Assembly (NCBI GenBank): GCA_043798435.1
Contig: JAZDOR010000231.1
Location: forward strand, 1 to 20,432
Source: JAGUXG01 sp043798435
GTDB lineage: Bacteria; UBA9089; UBA9088; JAGUXG01
Length of the DNA: 20,432 nt
Reading direction: 5' to 3'
Made by a program: the position numbers and the translations under genes. The notes beneath the pieces were generated by a model. The model did not search any database, was not told the origin of the DNA, and saw nothing but the letters and a program-made list of their open reading frames with translations. The stretch's first letter is position 1, and the number at the start of each line of letters is the position of its first letter. Below, in pieces: positions 7,016 to 14,147 of this stretch.

Positions 7016-8170
7016 TCATCCAATCGCCCACAGGACTACTGATTTATTGTTGAATGTCCCTTTTCTTTCTGAAAGTGGACCTATCTCGCCGTACCCATAA
7101 AAACCAGCTATCGGCACATCCTTTCCAAAGACATCCTTTATCTGGTCTATCTCCTTCTCGGCATCCTCTCCGAGGATGAGCATTCTTGAGGAACAAGCAA
7201 AGACAAAGATAATCTTTGGTTTTTTGATTGTGCGGGCTATATCTTCTGCACACCTTCTGGTTGCCCTGATAAGTGAATCCTTGTCCTGTCCCATTATTCT
7301 GATAATTGTGTTTTGTGGAAGGAAGGAATCGCAGGCAATTGAGCCATCTTTGCCGAAATGAAGAAAATGTTTTATCAGATACTCTCCGCTTATCTGGGGA
7401 ATTCCGATGGGAGAGACTCTTGTCTCTTTCAGATCCTGGACAGGGCTAAAAGCCATATCATCCTCTGAGAGACCCAAAGATTCTAAGTATACCTTTGTTG
7501 CCCTATGGTGATCTAACTCATAGATTATATTCTCCTTTGACCGGGTTACGCACATTGGAGGAAAGGCAGGATAGAAACCGTGTCGCAAGGAGACTCTTTG
7601 CTGGTCATTGATGAAGAACAAGCCTCCGCTTAGAGCCTCTGTCAGAATTTCGCCGTTTCTGAACTGATAGGTCTTCTGTCTCTTCAGGTCATCCCCAGCA
7701 CAAGCACCTATTATTTGAATCCTCGGGTCTAAGTTTTCCTGAATACCCTTGACTAATGCTGTCCCATGGGAGAGTAAGCCATCTGGAAAGATAAGGAGTG
7801 TGCCATCTCTCTCTACATCCTCTATCTCCTTGGCTAATCTACTTCCAGAAGCCCTTTCATTTCCACAGACATCACTAACTGCTACAGGTCTTATCCCCTC
7901 GCCCTCCTCACACTTTACCGCCACCACAACCAATGAGCCAAAGGATATGCCAGCATTGGTTATCTCGCCAGAGGTAGTGCAGCCAATCATAGGGCAATGT
8001 TCGCTCTCTAAGACAACCTGGGGAATCAGCTTTTCCAGCTCAAAAGCAGGGGAGGAAAAGAGAATAATATAGTCAGATTTGCCTCCTATTTCAGAAATTG
8101 CCTGCTGAACAGCCTCCTTTCCTGCAGAGATTGCCTCCTTCTTTGTTGACCAACCTATACCAAACTTCAT
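7016..8170 (-). CDS. FIST domain sensory protein
   Basis: A 384-residue protein matching the FIST N- and C-terminal domain layout, a sensory module thought to bind small ligands such as amino acids and often fused to kinases or cyclases. Recognisable segments are the N-terminal MKFGIGWSTKKEA, CPMIGCTTSGEI near residue 80, the GxxLLIFPDGL strand, IIGACAGDD near 170, LIRATRRCAEDI, IFVFACSSRMLILGE, and the closing PIAGFYGYGEIGP...NNKSVVLWAIG. No output domain is fused, so it acts alone or with a partner. I start it at 8170: the longer frame from 8230 adds 20 residues encoded by the repeat at 8177-8283. No clear ribosome site precedes 8170, and a TATAAT abuts the ATG (coding-strand 8171-8176), so the real start remains somewhat open. 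Confidence 0.85.
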   Translation of the reverse strand: MKFGIGWSTKKEAISAGKEAVQQAISEIGGKSDYIILFSSPAFELEKLIPQVVLESEHCPMIGCTTSGEITNAGISFGSLVVVAVKCEEGEGIRPVAVSDVCGNERASGSRLAKEIEDVERDGTLLIFPDGLLSHGTALVKGIQENLDPRIQIIGACAGDDLKRQKTYQFRNGEILTEALSGGLFFINDQQRVSLRHGFYPAFPPMCVTRSKENIIYELDHHRATKVYLESLGLSEDDMAFSPVQDLKETRVSPIGIPQISGEYLIKHFLHFGKDGSIACDSFLPQNTIIRIMGQDKDSLIRATRRCAEDIARTIKKPKIIFVFACSSRMLILGEDAEKEIDQIKDVFGKDVPIAGFYGYGEIGPLSERKGTFNNKSVVLWAIG

Positions 8171-8176
8171 ATTATA

Positions 8177-8283
8177 GTTAGCTTCATAAATCTTCGCACA
8201 AATTTTCTCACACAGAGCCACAAAGAACACAAAGATTATAATATTCCCCTTTGTGACCTTTGTGTCTTTGTGTGATTATTTAT
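8177..8283. repeat. CACAAAG-word palindrome, copy 1
   Basis: CACA(C/A)AG-type words at 8209-8234 are mirrored by CTTTGTG-type words at 8249-8274. The flank AGTTAG...CATAAATC...CACAAATTTTCT (8177-8208) and the ending TTTGTGTGATTATTTA match the element at 13965-14120, so these are two copies of one dispersed repeat, not chance hairpins. The remainder of the gap to 8351 has a smaller direct repeat (ACTCAGTAAACTCAGTGGG near 8299). Confidence 0.8.
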
Positions 8284-8351
8284 GGAAGATACTATAAAAC
8301 TCAGTAAACTCAGTGGGATAATAAGAAATATCCAATTTTTCTTAGCAATTG

Positions 8352-8735
8352 TTATTGTGAAGCTATGAAACCTCCAATAACTGCTAATATCGGCTTCAAT
8401 TTTTTTTGAATTGGATCTACCGCGATTCCAAAATTCTCCAAGGCTGTTGCTCCAAGCAAAAAAAGAGAACCCTTTGGGCCAAAAATTACTGGACAGGGAA
8501 TACCCTCTTCTATATCTTCAATATGAAAATCACAAAAACCAAGGAGTCTCGTATCCTGTCTACCGTCTGCAAGCACTAAATTTCGTTTTGCAGATGGTTC
8601 TACCTCTATTTTTTCAAGATAATCCTCTGGCACAAAAGAGTAAAGGGCTCCAGTATCCACCCAAAAATCTTCTTCAAAAAACTGGTTCGGATTCTTACTA
8701 TTGGATACCCTGACCTTTTTCTTGAACATACCCAT
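8352..8735 (-). CDS. Retropepsin-like (clan AA) aspartic protease
   Basis: A 127-residue protein with the single-domain architecture of clan AA retropepsin-like proteases, which act as homodimers with one catalytic Asp per subunit. The catalytic triad motif is VDTGALYSFVP (D27-T28-G29, where Ala replaces the common Ser/Ala fourth position acceptably). It is followed by the LADG...LGFCDFHIE strands and the hydrophobic flap-return segment FLLGATALENFGIAVDP near 92-108, where LLG fits the second conserved motif. There is no transmembrane segment of its own. AAGGAG sits about eight bases before the ATG at 8735. It follows two tiny membrane-protein ORFs by 15 bases and probably shares their transcript. 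Substrates are unknown; bacterial relatives are little studied. Confidence 0.82.
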   Translation of the reverse strand: MGMFKKKVRVSNSKNPNQFFEEDFWVDTGALYSFVPEDYLEKIEVEPSAKRNLVLADGRQDTRLLGFCDFHIEDIEEGIPCPVIFGPKGSLFLLGATALENFGIAVDPIQKKLKPILAVIGGFIASQ

Positions 8736-8750
8736 ATCATTTTCTCCTTT

Positions 8751-8843
8751 TTATTTTGTCTTCTTATCCTGGTGTCTGAAATATACCGCCAGTATCCCAC
8801 TTACAATAGCCAAACCTCCCAATATAATATAGATGGCTTCCAT
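8751..8843 (-). CDS. 30-residue single-pass membrane microprotein
   Basis: A short ORF with very strong translation signals: AAGGAGGAG ends about six bases before its ATG at 8843. The peptide has an N-terminal MEAIYIILGG leading into one transmembrane helix (about residues 4-22) and a charged tail, RHQDKKTK, predicting the C-terminus in the cytoplasm. It starts one base after the stop of the preceding small ORF (TGATATG) and ends 15 bases before the protease gene, so the three are likely co-translated. I do not recognise a family. The ribosome site, helix and tight packing make it more likely real than random. Confidence 0.65.
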   Translation of the reverse strand: MEAIYIILGGLAIVSGILAVYFRHQDKKTK

Positions 8844-8844
8844 A

Positions 8845-8958
8845 TCACTCCTCCTTTTCTGGTGCTATAAAATAAGCAAATATTCCTATACTTATAGCTA
8901 TAATTAGACCTATCAACACTTTATGCCATTTGAAGTAAAAATTAGCCTTTGGAGACAC
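8845..8958 (-). CDS. 37-residue single-pass membrane microprotein (GTG start)
   Basis: From GTG at 8958 to TGA at 8847-8845 the frame encodes a basic N-terminus (SPKANFYFKWHK), one clear transmembrane helix (VLIGLIIAISIGIFAYFI, about 14-31) and an acidic tail (APEKEE). The start codon is the weak part: GTG 8958 has no good ribosome site and lies just inside the palindrome flank. An internal GTG or TTG near the helix would remove most of the N-terminal region. The charge pattern suggests N-terminus in and C-terminus out, opposite to the 30-residue neighbour, so the two could pair. Its 3' end contains the ribosome site of the next ORF. No family recognised. Confidence 0.5.
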   Translation of the reverse strand: MSPKANFYFKWHKVLIGLIIAISIGIFAYFIAPEKEE

Positions 8959-8967
8959 AGAGTTAAC

Positions 8968-9043
8968 TCATTGCAAATTGCAAAATTAGCATTTATCATT
9001 TCAAATTTGAAATTTGCATTTTGCAATGTTAAATTTGCAATGA
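8968..9043. repeat. Palindrome of ATTTGCAAT words with perfect 12-base ends
   Basis: TCATTGCAAATT (8968-8979) is the exact reverse complement of AATTTGCAATGA (9032-9043). Inner TTGCAAAAT / ATTTTGCAA and CAAATTTG words continue the symmetry. It separates the dnaK stop (9051) from the small membrane ORFs and could be a weak terminator or processing site on the minus strand. Confidence 0.8.
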
Positions 9044-9050
9044 ATTTTTT

Positions 9051-10970
9051 TCATTCCCCAACCTTATACTCACCCTCAATCGTTTCGTCTTTTTTCTCCT
9101 CGGGCTTTTCTGAGCTTGTGCCTGTGTTATCTGCTGTCTTTCCCTCTTGTTGAGCCTTTTCCTGAGCCTCTTTATAGACTGCCTCTCCAAGCTTCTGAGA
9201 GACTTGTGCTAAATCCATTGTTGCCTTTTCAATCTCCTCTTTGTCTTCTCCTTCCATTTTCTTCTTTAACTCTGTTATAGCATCCTCTATAGCCTTCTTT
9301 TCATCAGCGCCTACCTTATCCCCATACTCCCGCAAAGCCTTTTCTGTAGCATAGACCATTGTATCTGCCCTATTCCTTGTCTCTGTCAGCTCCATCCTCT
9401 TTTTATCCTCTTCGCTGTGAGCCTCTGCCTCTTTTACCATTCTCTCCACCTCATCTTTGGAAAGCCCTGAGGAAGGCTGGATTCTCATTGACTGCTCCTT
9501 TCCTGTGCCTTTATCCTTAGCTCCGACATGGATAATACCATTAGCGTCTATATCAAATGTAACCTCTATCTGGGGCATTCCCCTTGGGGCTGGAGGGATG
9601 CCAACTAAGTCAAACCTGCCCAGGCTCTTCATGGCCGGGTCTGTAGCATAAGCCCTTTCTCCTTGAAGGATATGAATAGTGACTGCACTCTGATTATCAT
9701 CTGCTGTGGAGAATATTTGGGATTTCTTGGTGGGAATAGTAGTATTTCTCTCTATCAGCTTGGTAAAGATATTGCCCAGGGTCTCAATGCCAAGGGATAA
9801 TGGTGTCACATCCAAAAGCAGGACATCCTTTACCTCACCCTTCAGAACTCCGGCTTGAATTGCCGCACCAACAGCCACAACCTCATCAGGATTGACGCTC
9901 TTGTTCCCTTCTCTTTCAAAAAGCTCCTTGACAATCTCCTGAACCCTGGGCATCCTTATTTGACCGCCAACAAGGACAACCTCATCAATCTCCTTTGCTT
10001 CCAAACCTGCATCCTTTAAGGCATTAATGCAGGGTTGCTTTGTCCTTTCCAGGAGGTCATCAACAAGTTGTTCAAGCTTTGCCCGGGTCAAGGTTATGAC
10101 TAAGTGCTTTGGACCTGTGGCATCTGCGGTAATGAAGGGAAGGTTTATCTCGGTAGATGTTGTTGTAGAAAGCTCGCATTTTGCCCGCTCTGCCGCCTCT
10201 TTCAGCCTCTGGAGAGCCATCTTATCCTTTCTTATATCTAAGCCCTCCTTCTTTTTGAACTCATCGGCCAGATAGTCAATAACCTTCTGGTCAAAATCAT
10301 CTCCACCTAAGTGTGTATCCCCATTGGTTGACTTTACCTCAAAGACACCCTCACCAAGCTCAAGGATGGATATATCAAATGTTCCACCACCTAAGTCATA
10401 GACAGCAATCTTCAGATTCTTTCCCTTTTTGTCTAAACCATAAGCCAGGGCTGCTGCTGTTGGTTCGTTGATTATCCGCAAGACCTCCAGGCCAGCAATC
10501 TTTCCGGCATCCTTTGTTGCTTGCCTCTGGGCATCGTTAAAATATGCTGGGACAGTAATAACAGCCTCTTTTACAGTTTCACCAAGATACGCTTCAGCAT
10601 CCTGCTTTAATTTTTTAAGAATCATAGCCGATACCTCTGGTGGCGAGTATTCCTTATCTCCTGCCTTAACCCAGACATCCCCATTCTTAGCCTCTATGAC
10701 CTTAAAAGGAACCTCAGTCTTTTCACGACCAATCTCAGAAAACTTTCTCCCCATAAACCTTTTGATAGAATAGACCGTATTCTCCGGGTTTACCACAGCC
10801 TGTCTCCTGGCCAATTGCCCGACAAGCCTCTCTCCTTCTTTGGTAAAACCAATAATGGATGGAGTCGTCCTTCCACCTTCTGCATTGGCAATGATTCTTG
10901 CCTCTCCTGCCTCAATCACAGCCATAGCTGAATTTGTTGTGCCTAAGTCAATTCCTATAACCTTTCCCAT
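9051..10970 (-). CDS. dnaK: Molecular chaperone DnaK (Hsp70)
   Basis: A full-length 639-residue Hsp70, the ATP-driven cytosolic chaperone that works with DnaJ and GrpE. Visible motifs are phosphate-1 IDLGTTNS (7-14), the ITVPAYFNDAQRQATKDAG segment near 138-156, NEPTAAALAYGLD near 168-180, DLGGGTFD (192-199) and VVLVGGQIRMP. The linker DVLLLDVTPLSLG, the beta-sandwich substrate domain and a charged helical lid follow, ending in an acidic EEKKDETIEGEYKVGE tail. GGAGGT lies at 10984-10979, eight bases before the ATG. No grpE, dnaJ or hrcA is adjacent and I see no CIRCE element. A palindromic repeat fills the divergent gap to the 11191 gene. Two micro-membrane ORFs and a protease lie downstream on the same strand and may be cotranscribed. 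Confidence 0.98.
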   Translation of the reverse strand: MGKVIGIDLGTTNSAMAVIEAGEARIIANAEGGRTTPSIIGFTKEGERLVGQLARRQAVVNPENTVYSIKRFMGRKFSEIGREKTEVPFKVIEAKNGDVWVKAGDKEYSPPEVSAMILKKLKQDAEAYLGETVKEAVITVPAYFNDAQRQATKDAGKIAGLEVLRIINEPTAAALAYGLDKKGKNLKIAVYDLGGGTFDISILELGEGVFEVKSTNGDTHLGGDDFDQKVIDYLADEFKKKEGLDIRKDKMALQRLKEAAERAKCELSTTTSTEINLPFITADATGPKHLVITLTRAKLEQLVDDLLERTKQPCINALKDAGLEAKEIDEVVLVGGQIRMPRVQEIVKELFEREGNKSVNPDEVVAVGAAIQAGVLKGEVKDVLLLDVTPLSLGIETLGNIFTKLIERNTTIPTKKSQIFSTADDNQSAVTIHILQGERAYATDPAMKSLGRFDLVGIPPAPRGMPQIEVTFDIDANGIIHVGAKDKGTGKEQSMRIQPSSGLSKDEVERMVKEAEAHSEEDKKRMELTETRNRADTMVYATEKALREYGDKVGADEKKAIEDAITELKKKMEGEDKEEIEKATMDLAQVSQKLGEAVYKEAQEKAQQEGKTADNTGTSSEKPEEKKDETIEGEYKVGE

Positions 10971-10992
10971 AAAAAACTACCTCCGTTCTAAT

Positions 10993-11113
10993 GTGTAAGA
11001 AAGGAGATAAGGAGATAATGGGGATATGGAGATTATTCATTTTTAATTCTTAATTTTTAATTCAAAATTTTATCCCCGTATCTCCTTAATCTCTATATCT
11101 CCTTTTCTTATAC
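10993..11113. repeat. Dispersed GTGTAAGAA element, copy A
   Basis: Begins GTGTAAGAAAGGAGATAAGG and ends in the mirrored CTCCTTTTCTTATAC, with GGAGAT words on the left, ATCTCC words on the right and an AT-rich centre. It is nearly the reverse complement of 13738-13834: 11023-11047 matches 13780-13804 exactly, and 11060-11074 matches 13760-13774 exactly. It occupies the shared upstream region of dnaK and the divergent GAF gene. Confidence 0.88.
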
Positions 11114-11153
11114 AAATTTTATGGAGGTCTTGGGTCTTTTGCAACAAAAATGT

Positions 11154-11182
11154 TTGCAAAAATTTGGTTTTTGGGTTATACT
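11154..11182 (+). promoter_or_regulatory. Promoter of the GAF-GAF-pseudoATPase gene, predicting a leaderless transcript
   Basis: TTGCAA (11154-11159) and TATACT (11177-11182) are separated by 17 bases. Transcription would start about seven bases past the -10, at 11189-11191, almost on the ATG at 11191. No Shine-Dalgarno sequence is present, in keeping with a leaderless message. Confidence 0.65.
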
Positions 11183-11190
11183 AAAAAACT

Positions 11191-13605
11191 ATGGAAAAGA
11201 ATCTGGGTGTCTTAAAGCGGATAAGCGAACTAATCATCTCCCCTTTAAGCCTTGATGAGATCCTTGAACAGCTTATGGATATAAGCTTAGATGCCATATC
11301 CTGTGATGCTGGCTCGCTTCTTATGGTAGAAGGGAATGAGCTTCTCTTTAAGGTAGTCAAGGGTGAAAAGAAAGAGCTCTTAGAAAAGATGAGGATTCCA
11401 ATAGGGAAGGGAATTGTCGGCTGGGTAGCAGAGAAGGGCGAGCCTTTGATTATTCCTGATGTGAACAAGGACGAGAGGTTCTTAAAAAATCTTGCCGATA
11501 AGATAGACTATAAGACCTACAACATCCTCTGTGTGCCAATGAAGGTAAAGGAGAGGACAGTAGGCGTGATTGAGCTTATAAATAAGTTTGAAAATAGAAC
11601 ATTTACCAGGGAAGATATAGACCTTCTCCTTGTCATAGCTGATCAGGCTGGATTAGTCATTGAAAATTGCCGCTTAAAGAAGGAAGAGGAGAAAAGAACA
11701 AAGGAGCTAAAGACGCTTTTAGATATAGGGCTTGTCCTTGGTTCAACCCATCAGATGAGGACACTCCTCAACCTTTCAATGAAAATGGCAAAGACAGCGA
11801 TGAATGCTGAAGCATCCTCCTTAATGCTTGTAGATGATGAGACTTCTGAGCTTGTCTTTGAGGTAGCTGAAGGTGGCAAGGAGATTAAGGAGATACGGTT
11901 AAAGATTGGAGAGGGGATCGCTGGCTGGGTAGCAGAAAAGGGCGAATCTTTGCTGGTCGCAGATGTCTCAAAGGATAGCCGTTTCTCTGGAAAGGCTGAT
12001 GATAAATCAGGCTTTGTGACTAAGTCTATCTTAGCTGCACCCTTGAAGGCAAAGGATAAGGTAATTGGTGTCATAGAGGCAATAAATAAGATAGGAAAAC
12101 CATCTTTTTCTCCTGATGAGATAGGCTTCTTTATGTTGCTTGCCAATCAGATAGCCCTTGCCATTGAGAATGCTAAGCTATATAAATATATCTTCGGTGA
12201 GGAGGGTGTTGCTGCACAAGAGGCAGGTCCTGAAGCTACCGAAGGAAAAAAGCCGATTGGTGAGATTCTGAAGGAGTTTAATCTTATCACTGAGACACAA
12301 CTGCAGAAGGCTCTTGAGCTTCAAAAAAGGATAGGCAGAAAGAAGAAGGTTGGCGAAATATTGGTTGATGAGCTAAAGGCACTTACCGAAGATGCTTTGA
12401 ATTGTGCCCTCAGCCACCAGCTCAATATCCCTTATGTCACCCTCACCCCTGAGATGATAAATGTAGAGGTCGCATCCCTGCTTCCTTACGAAATGCTCAT
12501 TCGGCATAATCTCATTCCCATTATGAGGTTTGAAAAGGAGCTTAATGTGGTTATGGCTGACCCATTGGATGCCAAAGTGATTGAGGATATTCAGCAGATC
12601 TCTGGGTGCAATGTCAATATCTCTCTGGGTTCAAAGTCCAATATTCTTGAGATAATCTATGCTATTTTTGGTCCTCCATCTGAGAAGGAAATTTTAGAGA
12701 TACCAAAGGCAAAGGAAGAGGATAAAAGCGGTGAGATGGAGCTCTTTCTTCAGATAGAAAAGGCTTTGGCTTTAGATGCGAATGAACTACATTTTGAGCC
12801 AAAAGAGGAGACTATTGGAGTAAGATATAGAGCAAAAGGGGTTCTTCTTAGTCAAGAAGATCAGTCTATCTCTATCTATTCCGGGCTTGCCTTCAGGCTA
12901 AAGATGATTTGTGGGCTTGACCCCCAGATAAGAACATATCAGCAAGGCACTTTTGAGATTTTCCAGTTTCCCGGTTTAAGGCTTGAAGTCTCGGTAGGAC
13001 CTGTTTTATTTGGCGAAACGCTTCTTATCAGGCTTATCAAAAGGGCAGATGAGCAGGCAAGAAAGCTATCTGATTATGGTTTAGAAGAAATAGAGGTCTT
13101 GCAAATCAAAAGCCTTTTTGAGCATTCAGAGGGTCTAATTGTCCTCACAGGAAAATCGTATCCAAGAAAATCCCTCTCCTATTCTATCCTTTCTGAGATT
13201 TCTGCAGAGAGAAAAATAGCTGTAATTGCTCCATCTTTCTTGTTTAAGTCCCCCCAGTTTCTTCAAATCCAGATCTCTCCTTCTTTTACCACTAAAGACG
13301 CCTTTAGGATGGCTGTCTCTCTCTCGGCTGATGTCATTGAGCTATTAGAAGAGCCAGATGCACAGGATTTGGAGATTATTTTTAAGGAATCCCTTGAAAG
13401 GTTGATAGTCATTCAAGCATCCTTCTCATCAGCAGTTGATGGACTTTATGAGTTCTCTGGTTTTATATCTACGCTTCAAGGGGTAGTTGGATGTGATGTC
13501 CAGGGCGAGAGATTCTTTATTGAAAGTATCATCATAGACGAAGCAATGAGGGCAAAGATGAGACAAGGTGCAGACCTCTCTGAGATTATTAAAGAAGAGA
13601 AATAA
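11191..13605 (+). CDS. GAF-GAF-MshEN protein with a degenerate GspE/PilB-type ATPase domain
   Basis: An 804-residue cytoplasmic protein. Two GAF domains (about 21-158 and 186-328) each contain the (K/E)G-I-x-GWVAEKGE-x-L motif. An MshEN-like domain follows (about 354-490): two helical motifs IGEILKEFNLITETQLQKAL and VGEILVDELKALTEDALNCAL, then YVTLTP...LLPYEMLIRHNLIPI...VVMADPLD, as at the N-terminus of PilB/GspE/MshE. From about 515 the order of a secretion/pilus motor ATPase is kept: LDANELHFEPKEE, GLEEIEVLQIKSLFEHSEGLIVLTG, and the C-terminal GERFFIESIIIDEAMRAKMRQGADLSEIIKEE. Its catalytic motifs are not kept. Walker A reads GKSYPRKS (654-661; Arg where the second Gly should be, though Lys and Ser remain). 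Walker B reads DVIELLEEPD (714-723; the GEIRD pattern is lost apart from Glu and Asp). The histidine box is missing, and there is no zinc tetracysteine. It is therefore probably a pseudo-ATPase that senses ligands and regulates a pilus or secretion motor. The conserved Arg of c-di-GMP-binding MshEN motifs is Pro or Lys here, so nucleotide binding is doubtful. Confidence 0.85.
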   Translation: MEKNLGVLKRISELIISPLSLDEILEQLMDISLDAISCDAGSLLMVEGNELLFKVVKGEKKELLEKMRIPIGKGIVGWVAEKGEPLIIPDVNKDERFLKNLADKIDYKTYNILCVPMKVKERTVGVIELINKFENRTFTREDIDLLLVIADQAGLVIENCRLKKEEEKRTKELKTLLDIGLVLGSTHQMRTLLNLSMKMAKTAMNAEASSLMLVDDETSELVFEVAEGGKEIKEIRLKIGEGIAGWVAEKGESLLVADVSKDSRFSGKADDKSGFVTKSILAAPLKAKDKVIGVIEAINKIGKPSFSPDEIGFFMLLANQIALAIENAKLYKYIFGEEGVAAQEAGPEATEGKKPIGEILKEFNLITETQLQKALELQKRIGRKKKVGEILVDELKALTEDALNCALSHQLNIPYVTLTPEMINVEVASLLPYEMLIRHNLIPIMRFEKELNVVMADPLDAKVIEDIQQISGCNVNISLGSKSNILEIIYAIFGPPSEKEILEIPKAKEEDKSGEMELFLQIEKALALDANELHFEPKEETIGVRYRAKGVLLSQEDQSISIYSGLAFRLKMICGLDPQIRTYQQGTFEIFQFPGLRLEVSVGPVLFGETLLIRLIKRADEQARKLSDYGLEEIEVLQIKSLFEHSEGLIVLTGKSYPRKSLSYSILSEISAERKIAVIAPSFLFKSPQFLQIQISPSFTTKDAFRMAVSLSADVIELLEEPDAQDLEIIFKESLERLIVIQASFSSAVDGLYEFSGFISTLQGVVGCDVQGERFFIESIIIDEAMRAKMRQGADLSEIIKEEK

Positions 13606-13610
13606 ATCTT

Positions 13611-13962
13611 GCCACAGAGAAGACCGAGGTCACAGAGAAGGAGAAACACGAAAGTTCGAAAGGGAGAAATCCCGAAAGAAAAAAATCACACAAAAATTTA
13701 ACTACGAAATACGCGAAAATACGCAAGTGTTCAGGTAGTGTAAGAAAAGGGGATAGGGAGATAAAATTTTGAATCAAAAATTAAAAATGAATAATCTCCA
13801 TATCTCCTATATCTCCTTATCCCCCTTCTTACACTCTTGATGTATAGCCTGAACAGTTACGAAAATACACAAAAATGAATCAGAATTTTTCGCGTCTTTC
13901 GTGCCTTTCGTAGTTATCTCTTATATTTTATTTCTCCAAAGTCTCCAAAGTCTCTGTGGTTA
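13611..13962. repeat. Four-level nested palindrome containing dispersed element copy B
   Basis: Successive shells pair across the centre. CCACAGAG words (from 13612) face CTCTGTGG (to 13960). ACGAAAG/CGAAAG words (13648-13680) face CTTTCGT words (13895-13915). ACGAAAATACGC words, then AAGTGTTCAGG (13725-13735), face CCTGAACAGTT (13848-13858). The core GTGTAAGAA (from 13738) faces TTCTTACAC (to 13834). The core is copy B of the 10993-11113 element, inverted. The layout suggests successive insertion of one repeat type into another. No convincing ORF is present. Confidence 0.85.
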
Positions 13963-13964
13963 TA

Positions 13965-14120
13965 GTTAGTTACATAAATCCCTACACAAATTTTCTTACT
14001 CTGGATCTTTATTTTCTCACACAAAGCCACCAAGACACAAAGAAAGGCACAAAGTTTTATTTTAATTCTTATTTCATTCCTTATTCTTTGTGTGCTCCGT
14101 GCCTTTGTGTGATTATTTTA
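13965..14120. repeat. CACAAAG-word palindrome, copy 2
   Basis: AGTTAGTTACATAAATC and CACAAATTTTCT are followed by CTCACACAAAGCCACCAAG words (14016-14053), an AT-rich centre, then CTTTGTGTG...CCTTTGTGTGATTATTTT (to about 14120). It matches 8177-8283 both in the arms and in the flanks. The interval 13606-14147 otherwise contains no gene I can support. Confidence 0.82.
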
Positions 14121-14147
14121 GAATTGTTGCTTCTTATCTGCCAAGTA

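Noticed and set aside
8158..8230. Longer FIST start at 8230 (20 extra residues)
   Set aside because: The extension is encoded by the dispersed CACAAAG repeat and its flank, and family N-termini begin at the MKFGIG strand.
412..9043. CRISPR array suggested by many short repeats
   Set aside because: Repeats are palindromic or tandem words without regular unique spacers, and no cas genes are present.
10971..11190. CIRCE/HrcA operator before dnaK
   Set aside because: No TTAGCACTC-N9-GAGTGCTAA-like inverted repeat is present; the symmetry there belongs to the dispersed GTGTAAGAA element.
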